From contig JAJQOW010000214.1 of NCBI GenBank assembly GCA_037975125.1, positions 23,501 to 87,500 of the forward strand: a stretch of DNA of 64,000 nt, read 5' to 3'. Origin of the DNA: Latrodectus hesperus (taxonomy: Eukaryota > Arthropoda > Arachnida > Araneae > Theridiidae). Below, in pieces: positions 1 through 11,276 of the stretch. The notes under the pieces are model-generated. The model searched no databases. It was not told the origin of the DNA and saw only the letters and a program-made list of their open reading frames with translations. Within the stretch, counting starts at the first letter, position 1. The number at the start of each line of letters is the position of its first letter. A program made the translations under genes and the position numbers.

Positions 1-465
1 TGAAAATCCACAATGGTATTGGAGCTATTGTTGAAGAGCATTTGCAAAGTAGAACTCTATAAAGGACTGATAAAGTACAAGAGAGGAAAGGGAAATAACA
101 CTTTTATTGAATTTACCCATTGCAGATAACAACGTATTTTATGCAAGGAATCGTAGACAACAATACAGAATGTTAAAAACATAACAAGAAAAATTTGCAT
201 AACTTAATGTGTTAATGCCTCTTTTCGTACTAATACATCTTGTGAATTACAATGTGCATTCTTTAGATTTCAGATAATTTCTCAAAGCAAAAAATAAGAA
301 GAAAGATAGGATGATCACACACAGCTATAAACTGCCATGTTGAGGGAAATGGTTCTATAACAAAAGTTTTGTGTATGTCTACTTATATGCTTCCCTGATT
401 TAGCCTAGAGATTGACTACGTCAATTAGGCTGCTAGGTAGGAGTCTTAGAAATTTAAAAGCAGGA
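1..465. other. No gene seen
   Basis: AT-rich sequence to the left of the 2.7-kb duplication. I see no exon with paired splice sites and no recognisable repeat. The EGF/Thr-rich gene on the minus strand may continue past the left edge, so 3' exons could lie here or outside the window. Confidence 0.5.
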
Positions 466-626
466 ATCAAGCAGTAGACAACACAATTTAATTTCCATTA
501 TCTAAATATTCCTTCAGTATAGATTCCGATTTATCAGATAAATTATTATTGCTTAAGCAGCATTTTCTCCGTTCACGTAAAACATTTCTATCAATTTACC
601 TCATTTTTGATTGTAAGCGTATCTTT

Positions 627-672
627 TATCAAGTATTCGTTGTAACATATAAATATTTGATAAAAGAAACGC
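627..672. repeat. Imperfect palindrome conserved in both duplication copies
   Basis: Arms 'cttttatcaagtatt' and 'atatttgataaaag' flank a loop of about 15 bases, giving a 14-16-bp stem. The same structure occurs at 3371-3416 in the second copy, where an arm-closing base differs. No surrounding element was recognised. Confidence 0.6.
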
Positions 673-2077
673 TTCTCTGTAACTGCTTTTTTAATGTTTT
701 TTCCTTGACTAATGCAGGTGATGCTTAGTGATTGACGCTTCTACTACTTAACGTTATATGTAATTTAAAATTCGCCAAAACTCCTTTGTACAGCAATTAC
801 TTCTTTATAACGATTTTTGCAAACGCGTTATGGCCGCACTTTTCATTCCACGCTTATCATCTGAACGCCATTTGTGATTCTTTAACTTACTGAATAAGAA
901 GAAAAATCGGGAGATGTCATTCGAAATTTTTGAAATTCTCTCATTATAACCTAGATGAAAGTTCTGTTTTATGCGTTATTATAAGTAATCACAATCTCAG
1001 GTCACGTCTTCAAACAAACAGGTCTGAAATTTTGTTCAATTCCGGAGAATTGGAATAGAAAAATATATCAACTGAACGAAACACATATTTTCTTATTTAA
1101 AAACATCCAATATTAATATATCTATTTTTACTTGTCTATTTTTACTATCTAAAAGTACATTGAAATAAAGGAAGACTACTTATCAACAGTATATGCTCGT
1201 TTTTAGAAAGCTCTAATTTATGAATACTCATGATTTTACGAAATTTCAATTGGTCTCTAATGTGGTCCCAAAGACGCAATAAAACTTTTAGTTCACATTT
1301 TTACAAAATTAAAATTAAAAAAATATCTTTTTTGCAAGTTAATTTTCATATTTATTTCGTTTGCGTTTATTTCTAATAATGCTTTTCTTTTTTCAAATTT
1401 TTTAAAATTTTTTTAGTTTTACGTTTGAAAATATGAATCAACATTTTTAGTAAAGAAATGTAAGTCCAACAATTTGTAGATTCACGAACTGCTAATGTTA
1501 AAAGCAAAAATACTTTTAAGCAACTCCTATGGAACTCCAATCTTGTAGACCATGCAGCGGAGTATATTCAATAACTTGTAGAGCAAATATCATAAAGAAA
1601 TATTTTAGGTGATTTAGAAAGGATAGGTGAAGGCTATGAAACTGACGTTCCTTATGCATTGCACTTAGCAATCTATGCGTGGAAAAACGCTGCAGAAAGA
1701 AACGATTTCTAAACCGCTTTGACATTTATTACCACTATATCCAAGAACATTTACCAGCGATTTGAATCAAGATAACAGATTTTTATCAGTAAACTTCGAC
1801 AAAAAAATATTTTACTGACAGGAATTCCATTTCAGAAATGTGGACATAGTGTGGGCTGAATGTAGACTCTAATGTAATTTGTACATAAAAACTGTCGAGT
1901 AATTAAATGGTTGAGATATATTGCATGATACTGAAAAAGCACTTAAGGATTTCAAACAAGAAGAAAATGACGCTGTGCTGCGACCGTCTACATAGTAAGA
2001 AAATAAATGTGTAACAAGAATGAGGTATTTCTGAGAAAAAGAAACAGTGAAATGCTTCGCTACAGTAAACTACTTAC

Positions 2078-2128
2078 TTTTGGTACTAGAAATTGTTGGT
2101 TCTGTCACTTTTGTATTCGTTGTAGTTT
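2078..2128 (-). CDS. Candidate 51-bp Thr/Ser-rich exon, copy 1
   Basis: On the minus strand an acceptor (ttctttag) precedes 51 bases that end at a strong donor (A|GTAAGT). Read with two leading bases and one trailing base, the exon is phase 1 at both ends, as are all EGF exons further upstream. It encodes TTTNTKVTEPTISSTK, rich in Thr and Ser, as expected for an O-glycosylated linker or stalk. Copy 2 at 4808-4858 keeps length, splice sites and phase while changing several residues (including Asn to Ser, Lys to Arg and Glu to Lys). That conservation is the best evidence it is a real exon. Its assignment to the EGF gene is inferred from strand, phase and position. Such short exons occur by chance, so confidence is moderate. 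Confidence 0.5.
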
Positions 2129-2223
2129 CTAAAGAAAAGAAAAGTACGTGTCTCAAAATTGATACAGCAGAATAAAAAATATAGTTCAATATTACTGGCA
2201 TTTTTAATTTCAAAATACAATTC

Positions 2224-2363
<140 letters not shown>

Positions 2364-3207
2364 TCCTCATAAATATTGAAAAGAAGCTCAATTAGTGCAC
2401 TGGAAAATGCTTCGAGGAGTGAAAAATATAATATCTTAATCTTTCAAAACCAAATCAGGAACGTTTTGTTTAAAATTATAGATGAAGATTTAATTAAATG
2501 ACATACAAACTGACAGAAAATAGTAATTGACAGATTTAAAAAAACGATTCGTACTACAAAGTACCATGATTTAATTAGATCATTTAAATAGAAAAATGAA
2601 ATGATAAAATATTATTATCTGTAAACAAAGAAAAGTCATCTTCGTTTCAAGAAATATTTGAGATAAAATTATAAACGGGAAGACGGATGCAAAATGCAGC
2701 ATACCGGAAAGAACTTATTCTAAAAACTTTTGCATCATAATAAGGGAGATTTTGGTTATATTCCACTTTATGTCTCCAGGAAAGCGTATATGCATATTGA
2801 CACGTACGCCTAATATAAAAGAAAACAAAGAATAAAAAGAAAGCCCTCAACCCAATATTCATACAAGAAAAGAGTATAAACCATTATGTTTTTCAATAGA
2901 CATTATAACGAAAGTCTAATACATTAGATAAAGATTTATAATATTGAGTAGCAGCAGGAGTTATCCTATTATAACGCGCAAAATATTCAAACACTACGTA
3001 AAATAATATCATTCCACTTAACATAAAAAATTTTCAACTGATACATGGTAAATTAAATTTGTTATTATAATGTAGATCATATTTAAAAAACTTTCAATAG
3101 CTTATTTTTGTTATATCAACATAAATATAAAATTTAAATAATAGTTGACATCTAAAAAAATTAATTAAATAATATTGATCATTGATAGGCAGAATTCATT
3201 GATAAGC

Positions 3208-5857
3208 AGGCATCAAGCAGTAGACAACCCAAATTAGTTTCCTTTATCTAAATATTCCTTCGGATTAGATTCCGATTTTGCAGATAAATTATTATTGCTT
3301 TAGAGCAGCATTTTTTCCGTTCACATAAAACATTTCTATCAATTTACCTCTTTTTTGATTGTAAGCGTATCTTTTATCAAGTATTGGTTGTAACATACAA
3401 GTATTTGATAAAAGAAACGCTTCTCTGTAACTGCTTTTTTAATGTTTTTTTCCTTGACTAATGCAGGTGATGCCTAGTGATGGACGCTTCTACTACCTAA
3501 CTATGAGTAATGTAAAATTCGTCAAAACTCCTTTCTTTGTGCAATAACCCTTCCTTATAATGTTTTTTTACAAACGCGTTATGGCCGTACTTTTCATCCC
3601 ACGCTTATTATATGAACGGTATTTGTGATTCTTTAACTTACTGATTAATGAGAAAAATCATGTGATATCAATCAAATTTTTTGAAATTCTCTCATTATAA
3701 CCTAGATGAAAGTTCTGTTTTATGCGTTATTATAAGTAATCACAATCTCAGGTTATGTCTACAAACAAGCAGGTCTGAAATTTTATTTAATTCCGGGGAA
3801 TTGAAATAGAAAAGTTTATCAGCTGAACAAAACACATATTTTCTTATTAAAAAACATCCAATATTAATATATCTATTTTTAATTGTCTATTTTTACTAAT
3901 TTAAAGTACATTGAGATAAAAGAAGACTACTTATAAACAGTATATGCTCGTTTTATAGAAGTTCTAATTAATGAATACTCATGATTTTACGAAATTGTAT
4001 CTGGTCCCTAATGTGGTCCTACAGACGCAATAATACTTTTAAATCACAATTTTACAAAACTAAAATTCAAAAAATGTCTTTTTTGCAAATTCATTTTCAT
4101 ATTTCGTTCGTTTGCGTTTATTTCTAATAATACTTTTGTTTTTTTTTCAATTTCTTTTGATTATTTTGTTATATGTTTCAAAACATGAATCAACATTTTT
4201 GGTAAAGAAACGCAAGTCCTTAGGTTTGTGGATTCCGAACTGCTAATGTTAAAAGAAAAATTACTTTTAGGCACAATTCCTATGGAACTCCCGCCTTGTA
4301 GACCATGCAGCGGAGTATAATCAATAGCTTGTAGAGCAAATATCATAAAGAAATGTTTTCAAGGATAGATGAAGACTATGAAACTGACGTTCCTTATGCA
4401 TTGCACTTCTCAATCTATGCGTAGAAAAACTCTGTAGAAAGAAACGATTTTAAAACGCTTTGACATTTAATACCACTATATCCAAGAACATTTACCATCG
4501 ATTTGAATCAAGATAACATATTTTTATCTATAAACTTCGACAAAAAATTTTTTACTGATAGAAATTTCATTTCAGAAATGTGGTCACAGTGTGGGCTGAA
4601 TGTAGACTCAAATGCAATTTGTACATAAAAACTATCGAGTAATTAAATGGTTGAGAACAATATTGCATGATACTGAAAAAGCACTTTAGGATTTCAAACA
4701 AGATGAAAATGACGCTGTGACGTCTACACTGAAAGAAAATAAATGTGTAACAAGAATGAGATATTTCTGAGAAAAAGAGAAATGCTTCGCTACATTAAAC
4801 TACTTACTTTTGGTACTAGAAATTGTTGGTTTTGTCACTCTAGTACTCGTTGTAGTTTCTAAAGAAAAGAAAAGTACGTGTCTCAAAATTGATACAGCAG
4901 AATAAAAAAATAGTTCAATAGTACTGGTAGTTTGAATATAAAAATACAATTCTTAATATATATATACATTCATTATAATTCCTTATAAACATTGAAAAGA
5001 AGCTCAGTTAATGCATTGGAAAATGCTTTGAAACGTGAAAAATATAACATCTTAATCTTTCAAAATCAAATCAGGAAAATTTTGTTTAAAATTATAGATG
5101 AATTTGTTTAAAATTATAGATTTAATTAAATGACATACAAATTGACAGAGAATAGCAATTGACAAATTTATAAAAACGATTCGAACTACAAAGTACCATG
5201 ATTTAATTAGATGATTTAAATTGAAAAATGAAATGATAAAAATTATCTGTAAGCAAAGAAAAATCATCATTGTTTTAAGGAATATTTGAGATAAAATTTT
5301 AAACGGGAAGACGGATAAAAAATTCAGCACACCGGAAAAAACTTATTCTAAAAACTTTTGCATTATAATGAGAAGGATTTTGGTTATTTTCCACTTTATG
5401 TTTCCAGGAAAGCGTATATGCATAGGCACGTACGCCTAAATATAAAAGAAAACAAAGAGTAAAAAGAAAGCCCTCAACCAAATATTGAATCAAGAAAAGA
5501 GCATAAATCATTATATTTTTTCAACGGACATTATAACGCAAGCCTAATACATTAGATAAAGGTTTATAATGTTGAGTAGCAGCAAGAGTTATCCTTATAT
5601 AACGCGCATGATATTCAGACACAATGTAAAATAATATCATTATATTTAACACCAAAAATTTTCAACTGCTACATGGTAAATTAAAATTATTATAATGAAT
5701 TAATATAATGAATATTATTATAATGAAGATAATATTAATAAAATGTTCAATAGCTTATTTTTTGTTAAATTAACATAAACATAAAATTTAAATAATAGTT
5801 TTGACATTTAAAAATTTAATTAAATAATATTGATCATTGATAGGCAGAATTCATTTC
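3208..5857. repeat. Segmental duplication, copy 2 (about 2.65 kb)
   Basis: Direct-orientation partner of 466-3201. The two copies abut with only a few bases between them, as expected for a tandem duplication. It keeps the 51-bp Thr/Ser exon, the short palindrome (3371-3416) and a pyrimidine tract plus AG near 5436, and it lacks the long TA tract. Sequence beyond 5857 is unique. Confidence 0.9.
4808..4858 (-). CDS. Candidate 51-bp Thr/Ser-rich exon, copy 2
   Basis: Same structure as its partner at 2078-2128: acceptor ttctttag, 51 bases, donor A|GTAAGT, phase 1 on both sides. It encodes TTTSTRVTKPTISSTK. The duplicated unit therefore adds 17 residues of Thr/Ser-rich linker without breaking the frame. 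It is the next phase-1 exon found downstream of the EGF exon at 6225-6371, at a distance of about 1.4 kb. Expression is not shown by the sequence. Confidence 0.5.
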
Positions 5858-6224
5858 AACCAACGATGACGATATGAACTAGCTCATAATTTTTCATTTA
5901 ATAACTGATGTTAAAAAAAGAATCTCATATTATAACGATTTTTTTAAAAACAGAAAATACTAAAGCCATATTTAATATGTATTCTTTTACCATTAAATAA
6001 TTCAGTTTTAAAATAAATGGAATCTAAATCGAGTGATAGAATAAAAGATTAATATAAAAATTTATACAATATTTATTTATTTTAGTAATATTTAAATTAT
6101 ATATTACTTATAAATTGCATTATATATTACAGTAACATAAATTTTAGCAATATTTTTATAAACGAAATATTTATTTTTTAAAAGAACATAGTAAATAAAT
6201 AGGAAACTAAGAAGTATATCTTAC

Positions 6225-6371
6225 CAACACAAACGTCATCTTCTTCTTTATACCCACTTTCACAAACACATCTGAATTTCTCAGTTTTGGTCTTATCATT
6301 CACACATATTCTGTGGTCATTCTTTGAAAGGCAGATTTGATTTCCGCCCAGATCCTCACATCCCATTTTTT
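6225..6371 (-). CDS. EGF-like exon, most downstream and diverged copy
   Basis: A single 147-bp exon (49 codons) encodes one six-cysteine EGF-like module. The acceptor is tttattttcag, the donor is G|GTAAG, and the exon is phase 1 at both ends. It matches the tandem-array exons in length, phase and cysteine spacing (C-x8-C-x8-C-x11-C-x-C-x10-C) and contains CVCESGY plus the last Cys, which fits the EGF signature C-x-C-x2-G-[FYW]-x(4-8)-C. It starts KMGCEDLGGNQIC and carries NDHRIC and NDKTKTEKF. Many residues differ from the array consensus, so it was not part of the recent amplification. No calcium-binding EGF consensus precedes the first Cys. About 4.6 kb with a retrotransposon separates it from the array. 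It probably follows the array in the same extracellular protein. Confidence 0.82.
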
Positions 6372-6477
6372 CTGAAAATAAAAGACCATGATTATTTTTA
6401 TTTCGATGATAGATATCAAAACATAATATCACATTGAAATAAAACTATTTCAGTTACAAAACATGCTAAATTCATGT

Positions 6478-6598
6478 TGTAAATGCAAGTGAACGGAAGT
6501 GAAGAAACTGTCTGATAATGTTTGTGTTTACAAACACTGGAGTTTATGAGTTAATAGATTTTTATTGAACGTTATATTTTTGAGTGTGTGCCTCTTCA
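6478..6598 (+). repeat. 5' LTR of the intronic BEL/Pao element
   Basis: Begins TGTAAA and ends near CTTCA. It shares blocks with 10703-10812, for example 'gataat.tttgtgttta', 'gagttaata' and 'tttttattgaa.g.tatat'. A TGG a few bases after its end is a possible primer-binding-site start. The exact ends are uncertain by a few bases. Confidence 0.65.
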
Positions 6599-7027
6599 AG
6601 TGGTCCGTTGTAGAAAGTAAAACCAGCGTGTGAATTTTACAGTCTATGAGAATAGTTTTAGAAAGAAATTGTAGTTTCGAAATCTTACGTGTTCGTTTAT
6701 TTCGAAATCGAAAATAAAGTGGAAATTTTCAAAAATGCTAAGCTTGATGCGGTATTAGTGTGCCGTGGGTTCCATGAGTAAAAAAACTTGTGTTTATATT
6801 TTTTTGTTGTTATTTAATTACACCGTCGAATGGAAAATTTATCTTTATCAGGTTTGAAAAAAATGCGTTAGTTAAAATCACGGAGGAGGTAAATTTTCGC
6901 GGAGTAATAAAAAATCGCGGAGTACCATCAACTGCGCGAGTGTTAACGCAGAAAAGAGCAATCGAAATTAATGAAGTGAATAAAAATAATTATGAAGAAT
7001 TTGAAAGTGTATATATAAATTGTTGAA

Positions 7028-7640
7028 ATGGTTAAACGCGAAATTATGGATAAGGAAAAACTCGAGATTAAACTTTTAGATGGTGAAGGTGAACGCGTTA
7101 AATTGGCGCAATTAGAAAAACAATTGGAGCTTGAAAAAATGAAATCTGATTCACTTTCGAAATTGAAGGAAAGAAATAACGATGACGACGACTTAAATGA
7201 TGTGAACAAGTTATAAGTTTTACTGAAAAGTGTTAGAACTCTAACTTTGCCATTGCCATCGCGATCAGAATCTTATAATTTTTATTTTCAATCTCTTGAA
7301 AGAGATTTTCAGATAAACAGCATTTCGGAGGTGTACATAGCTGAGATATTGTTAATCATTTTGGGTGAAAAAGCTAGTAATTAATAAGTTCATATGACCA
7401 CGGAGGATTTGGACCAGTATTCGAAAGTGAAAGAGGCGATATTAAAAGAGTTTCAAAGCTCACTCCAATATGTTTTAAACGAGTTTCGTAGAGCTCAAAA
7501 GTATGGTGATTAAACATATATTCAATTTACATCCCGTTTGAGTACAATGTTTGATTATCATTGCCAACCTGGCAGGCTGAAGACACTGGGTGCAGAGTTG
7601 ATATTGCAGACCTCAGTGTTTGGTTTTTGTGGGGGAGAAT
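7028..7640 (+). pseudogene. Gag-like remnant of the BEL/Pao element
   Basis: The first part (7028-7216) is open and encodes a charged, coiled-coil-like segment with LEKQLELEKMK and an acidic DDDD stretch. In the same frame follow segments resembling Pao gag proteins, such as LPSRSESYNFYFQSLERDF and, around 7420-7540, YSKVKEAILKEFQ and LNEFRRAQKYGD. Stops at 7214, near 7381 and near 7513 break the frame. Gag would form the particle and bind the element RNA. The call rests on the motif order and on the pol remnants downstream. Confidence 0.6.
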
Positions 7641-7674
7641 TGTTGAAGTGAATAGCAGTCCAGTTGCTTATTAG

Positions 7675-8990
7675 GGTTTAGTTTTGGAAGAACTAGATAA
7701 AAGTATGAGAAATTTTTGTGAAATCGAAAAATTTGAATTAGAGGGAGATCCTGGTGAAGAAGCCGTTTTTTGTGAGAATCATTTTGTTGAAAGTCATAGA
7801 GATGAACGAGGTAAATATGTGGTTAGTCTTCCAGTGGATGAGGATGTAAAATTGTGAGATTCACCACGCTGGACTATACCTGGAGTTTTTAGATGAATAC
7901 GAATGCCTTGGTCACATGGAAGTGATGCCTTATATTCCTAAGTATGTAATGCCGCATCATGGTATTTTGAGACCGGAAAGCACTTCAACTAAGCTTCGTG
8001 TATTAATTTAATGCTTCTGCTATTACATATTCAATGTATTCGATTAAACGACTTTTTAAAAACTGGAATTATTCCACAAGATGCTATTTTCTATTTTACT
8101 GAGGTTCAGGAAACATAAATTTTCATTGTCCGCTGATGTGGTTAAAATGTATCGTCAGATATGGATAAATCCATTGCAGACTGATCTACAATGTATTCTT
8201 TGGAAGGATAGAGATAGTACGATAAGGGTGTATAAATTACTCACGGTCACCTATGGTATTAAATCGGTGCAATATCTAGCAACAATAGTGCTAAAGCAGC
8301 TGTGCATTGATGAAGAAGAATGGTTTCCTGTGGCAGGAAAAGCTACACAAAGGGATTTATACGTCGATGATATTCTAACTAATGCTGATGATTTAGAAAA
8401 TGGAAAAGAATCTTCAGGTACAGCTGATTAATCGGCTGAGAGATGGTGGTATCGAGCTTCACAAGTGGAGCTCTAATGAACCCTCTTTTCTTCAATAAGT
8501 CAAGACCAGTAGTGAAGAGGTGTCGTTCGACAAATTATCAAATGGAACTATAAAGACTTTGGATTTAAGTTGGAATCCCAGGCAAGATCACTTTGCCTTT
8601 GCAACTGATCGTTTTTCTTATGAAATTATGAAGAGATCTGTCCTTTCACAGATTTCAAGAATGCTTGATCCATTGGGACTTCTAGGATTGATTCTTATCA
8701 AGCCTAAAATATTTATTCAAAGATTCTGGTTGCTCGAATATTCCTGAGATGAAGAACTTCCACCTGATTTACAGAGGGTATGCAATCGTTTCTCAGAATC
8801 ATTATCGACATTAAATCACGGGTGTCACCAATTGCTCTTGAGTATTCCACGTCTTGAGCTGTGTGAAGCGAAGCTTCTATCAAGGCTTGCAGTGAAGGTG
8901 ATTTCATCACTGTCTCTTAAAATTGATCACGTGTTTCTGTACTGTCATTCTACAACAGTTCTTCCATGGATTTGATCACCGCTTAGTTCG
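7675..8990 (+). pseudogene. BEL/Pao pol remnant: protease end, RT and RNase H region
   Basis: Fragments in several frames follow the expected order. They are an N-terminal pol segment (FVESHRDERGKYVVSLP), the RT entry (DEYECLGHMEVMPYIP, then LPHHG-like residues), the RT palm at 8081-8431 with SADVVKMYRQIWI and the catalytic YVDD box (about 8360), and the downstream connection/RNase H region at 8520-8990 with LDLSWNPRQDHF and IPRLELCEAKLLSRLA. The RT would copy element RNA into DNA. Several stops and frameshifts (for example 7857, 8430, 8747) make it non-functional. Confidence 0.75.
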
Positions 8991-9609
8991 TACAAAGTAT
9001 TTGTTGTCAAGAATCCAGAAATTGCTAAAATTTTCATTTAGAACTATGTAAGCACAAAGAATAATCCTGCCCTTTTGGTATCTCGTGGTGTCTGGCCTTG
9101 AAAAATATAGAACCTTTCTCTTTAGTGTAAAGGTCAAATATTTATTAGTAAGAAAGAACTTACTGATAAATCTTCAGTAAGCACTAATGTGTCTTGTGAG
9201 GATGAAGAACACTCAAGAGAATTGAGAAAACATTCTCAACCTGATGTTAAGGGCAAATTAACATTTCTCAATTCTATCAATGATTGTAATTTTAATACAG
9301 CTAATTTTTATTTTAAGCTAATTAGAATATTTTCTTTTGTGTTAAGATTTATTTATAACTGTAGACGCAGAGTTCATTGTGGTCTTCTTCAAACGGGTAA
9401 ACTTACAGAAAACCAAAAAGTTTACTTCCAAAAGGGATAGTGCAGGCACAATACTTCTCTAAATAGGTGAGGCTTTTATCAGATCAAAAACCTTTAAAAT
9501 AGTCAAATATCCGTACTTTGTCTCTTTTTTAGATTATGAAGGTAACATTTGGGTTGGTGGTTGACTCCGGAACTCTTATCTACCTCTTGACGCGGAACAC
9601 CCTGTCCTG

Positions 9610-10399
9610 TTGCCAAAGTGTCACAAATTTACAGAAATGATTTTTAGATATTATCATCTCAGAAATTTACATTGTGGTTCCCAAATATTATTACATAGTG
9701 TGCGTCAAGGACATTGGGATTCAAGCGGCCGAGGTACGGCAAGGCGTGTTGTACACAATTGTGTTACATGCTTTAAAGCGAAGCCAAGATCAGATTATGC
9801 CACATTTGCCTAAAGAGGGAATGAGTCAGTCATTTTCTAAAACTTTGTTAGATCTATGCCTAGTTCATACAAAGGTATCTGTAACAATATTACAAATACG
9901 TATCTGTGTGGTAATTTTTTTGATAAAGTTTAAAAATTTAAAGAAGGTGTGTATATCAAAAGGTTTTGTGGTTTGCATATTTGTGTGTTTAGTTATAAAG
10001 GCAATAAATCTCGAACTATTAAGTGACTTAACAGCTGAAGCATTGATTGCTTGTTTGAAAAGGTTTTTAAGTCGAAGAGATTTAACTTTGCATTTGCTTT
10101 TAGATAATGCAAAAAACTTTTATGGAGCTACATCAAAAATAAAATAAAGTCCTGATGTGTGACTTATTCAAACGGGAGAAGTGATTGATTATTTGTCTTC
10201 TCATGGAATTTCGTGGGGTTTTATTCCACCTCAATCTCCAAATTTAAGAGATTTTAGATTGTGGGAAGCTAGTGTCAGAAGCTTTAAACACCATTTGAAA
10301 CGTTATGTAGGTGAGCATAAACTTACCTTTGAGATGCTCCTTACAATAACAACTCATATAGAGGCTATGTTGGATAGTTACTCATTAACCACAATGTAG
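9610..10399 (+). pseudogene. BEL/Pao integrase remnant
   Basis: The 9610-9813 frame carries the zinc-binding part of an integrase: a His-rich start (YYHLRNLHCGSQ) followed by a CVTC pair. After a frame change, 10000-10145 carries a core-domain-like segment with an Asp at LLLDNAKNFYGA. The 10181-10399 frame continues with LSSHGISWGFIPPQSPN and LWEASVRSFKHHLKR, typical of the integrase end in Pao elements. The enzyme would insert the cDNA into the genome. The frames are broken, and the normally conserved catalytic Glu region carries LWEA. Confidence 0.72.
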
Positions 10400-10702
10400 T
10401 CTAATCTAAATGATTGCTAATGTGTACCTGGAAAATTGGTAGAATAAGCAGTGTTACACCTGGAACAGATCGTAAGGTGATAGTAGTCGAAGTAAAGACA
10501 CCAATTGATAATTATAGGAGATGTATCTCAACTGTATATATTTTACCTATTTGTGATAACCAAATATAAATGTGTCATATCTTTAAAGTTAATTTATATG
10601 CTTGTATATACAATCATTGTGTAGGTGCAGTAATTTACGCTTCTAGATTTTTTATGAATTTTAATATACTATTACATGAACTATTACATGTTTCAAGGGG
10701 AG

Positions 10703-10812
10703 TGTAAACACAAGCGAAAATGTATGATAATATTTGTGTTTAAAAATACTGGAGTCTCTGAGTTAATAAATATTTTTATTGAATGCTATATTTTGGACTT
10801 TGCGCCCCTATA
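10703..10812 (+). repeat. 3' LTR of the intronic BEL/Pao element
   Basis: Starts TGTAAACACAAG directly after the purine tract aaggggag and ends near the run gcccctata. Divergence from the 5' LTR is substantial, so the insertion is old. Confidence 0.68.
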
Positions 10813-10982
10813 CTTGTAATTAATGTATGTATATTAATCATTAAAGTTATGCATTTAGAAATAACTGGATAAGTTATAAAATAAGTTATAAAATGTAATA
10901 ATTTTCAAATATTTTTCGCTAGTTTCTCTGGTAAACGAAAAGAACGTGTTAATAAAACATGAAATTTAAAAATAAACCTTAC

Positions 10983-11129
10983 CAACACAGCGCCCACCCA
11001 CTTCTTTATAGCCACTTTCACAAACACATCTGTATTTTTCAGTTTCGGACTGATCATTCTCGCATACTCTATGGTCATTCTTACTCTGACAGACCTGATT
11101 TCCTCCAAGATGCTCACAGCCTAACTCCT
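10983..11129 (-). CDS. EGF-like exon 1 of the array (last in the transcript), diverged
   Basis: 147 bp, phase 1 at both ends, on exactly the same 294-bp register as the other copies. It encodes a six-cysteine EGF module with changes that the rest lack: QVCQSKN, VCENDQSETEKY, RCVCESGYKEVGGRCV. Its CVCESGYK matches the separate exon at 6225-6371, so it probably keeps the older state of the family. The intron before it (11130-11276) is almost identical to the other array introns. Divergence is therefore confined to the exon, which suggests either less homogenisation at the array end or selection on this module. Confidence 0.9.
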
Positions 11130-11276
11130 CTAAAAGTTAAGAATTTAATTGTTTTTGCTTCTATAAAAGTTATAACAACTTAATTTTACGATAAAAGGTA
11201 AAATTTTCATATAATATTTCTCTGGTGGAAGAAAATAATGAGTTATTAAAATATGTAACTTAGTAATACTCCTTAC

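Larger units (their letters stand above)
6478..10812 (+). mobile_element. Decayed BEL/Pao-type LTR retrotransposon in an intron
   Basis: Two related terminal sequences of about 110-120 bp (6478-6598 and 10703-10812) enclose gag-like and pol-like remnants in the order gag, protease region, RT, RNase H, integrase. That order, and the YVDD-type RT with the specific flanking residues, are known for BEL/Pao elements. A purine tract (aaggggag) sits directly before the right LTR. The flanks may be a 5-bp target duplication with one mismatch (catgt/cttgt). The element lies between the EGF exons at 6225 and 10983, on the opposite strand to the host gene. Frames are broken by many stops, so it is inactive. 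Confidence 0.82.

Noticed and set aside
10905..11183. Open frames of about 70 codons over the first array exon on both strands
   Set aside because: The frames run across the exon in the wrong phase; the spliced phase-1 reading explains the conservation.
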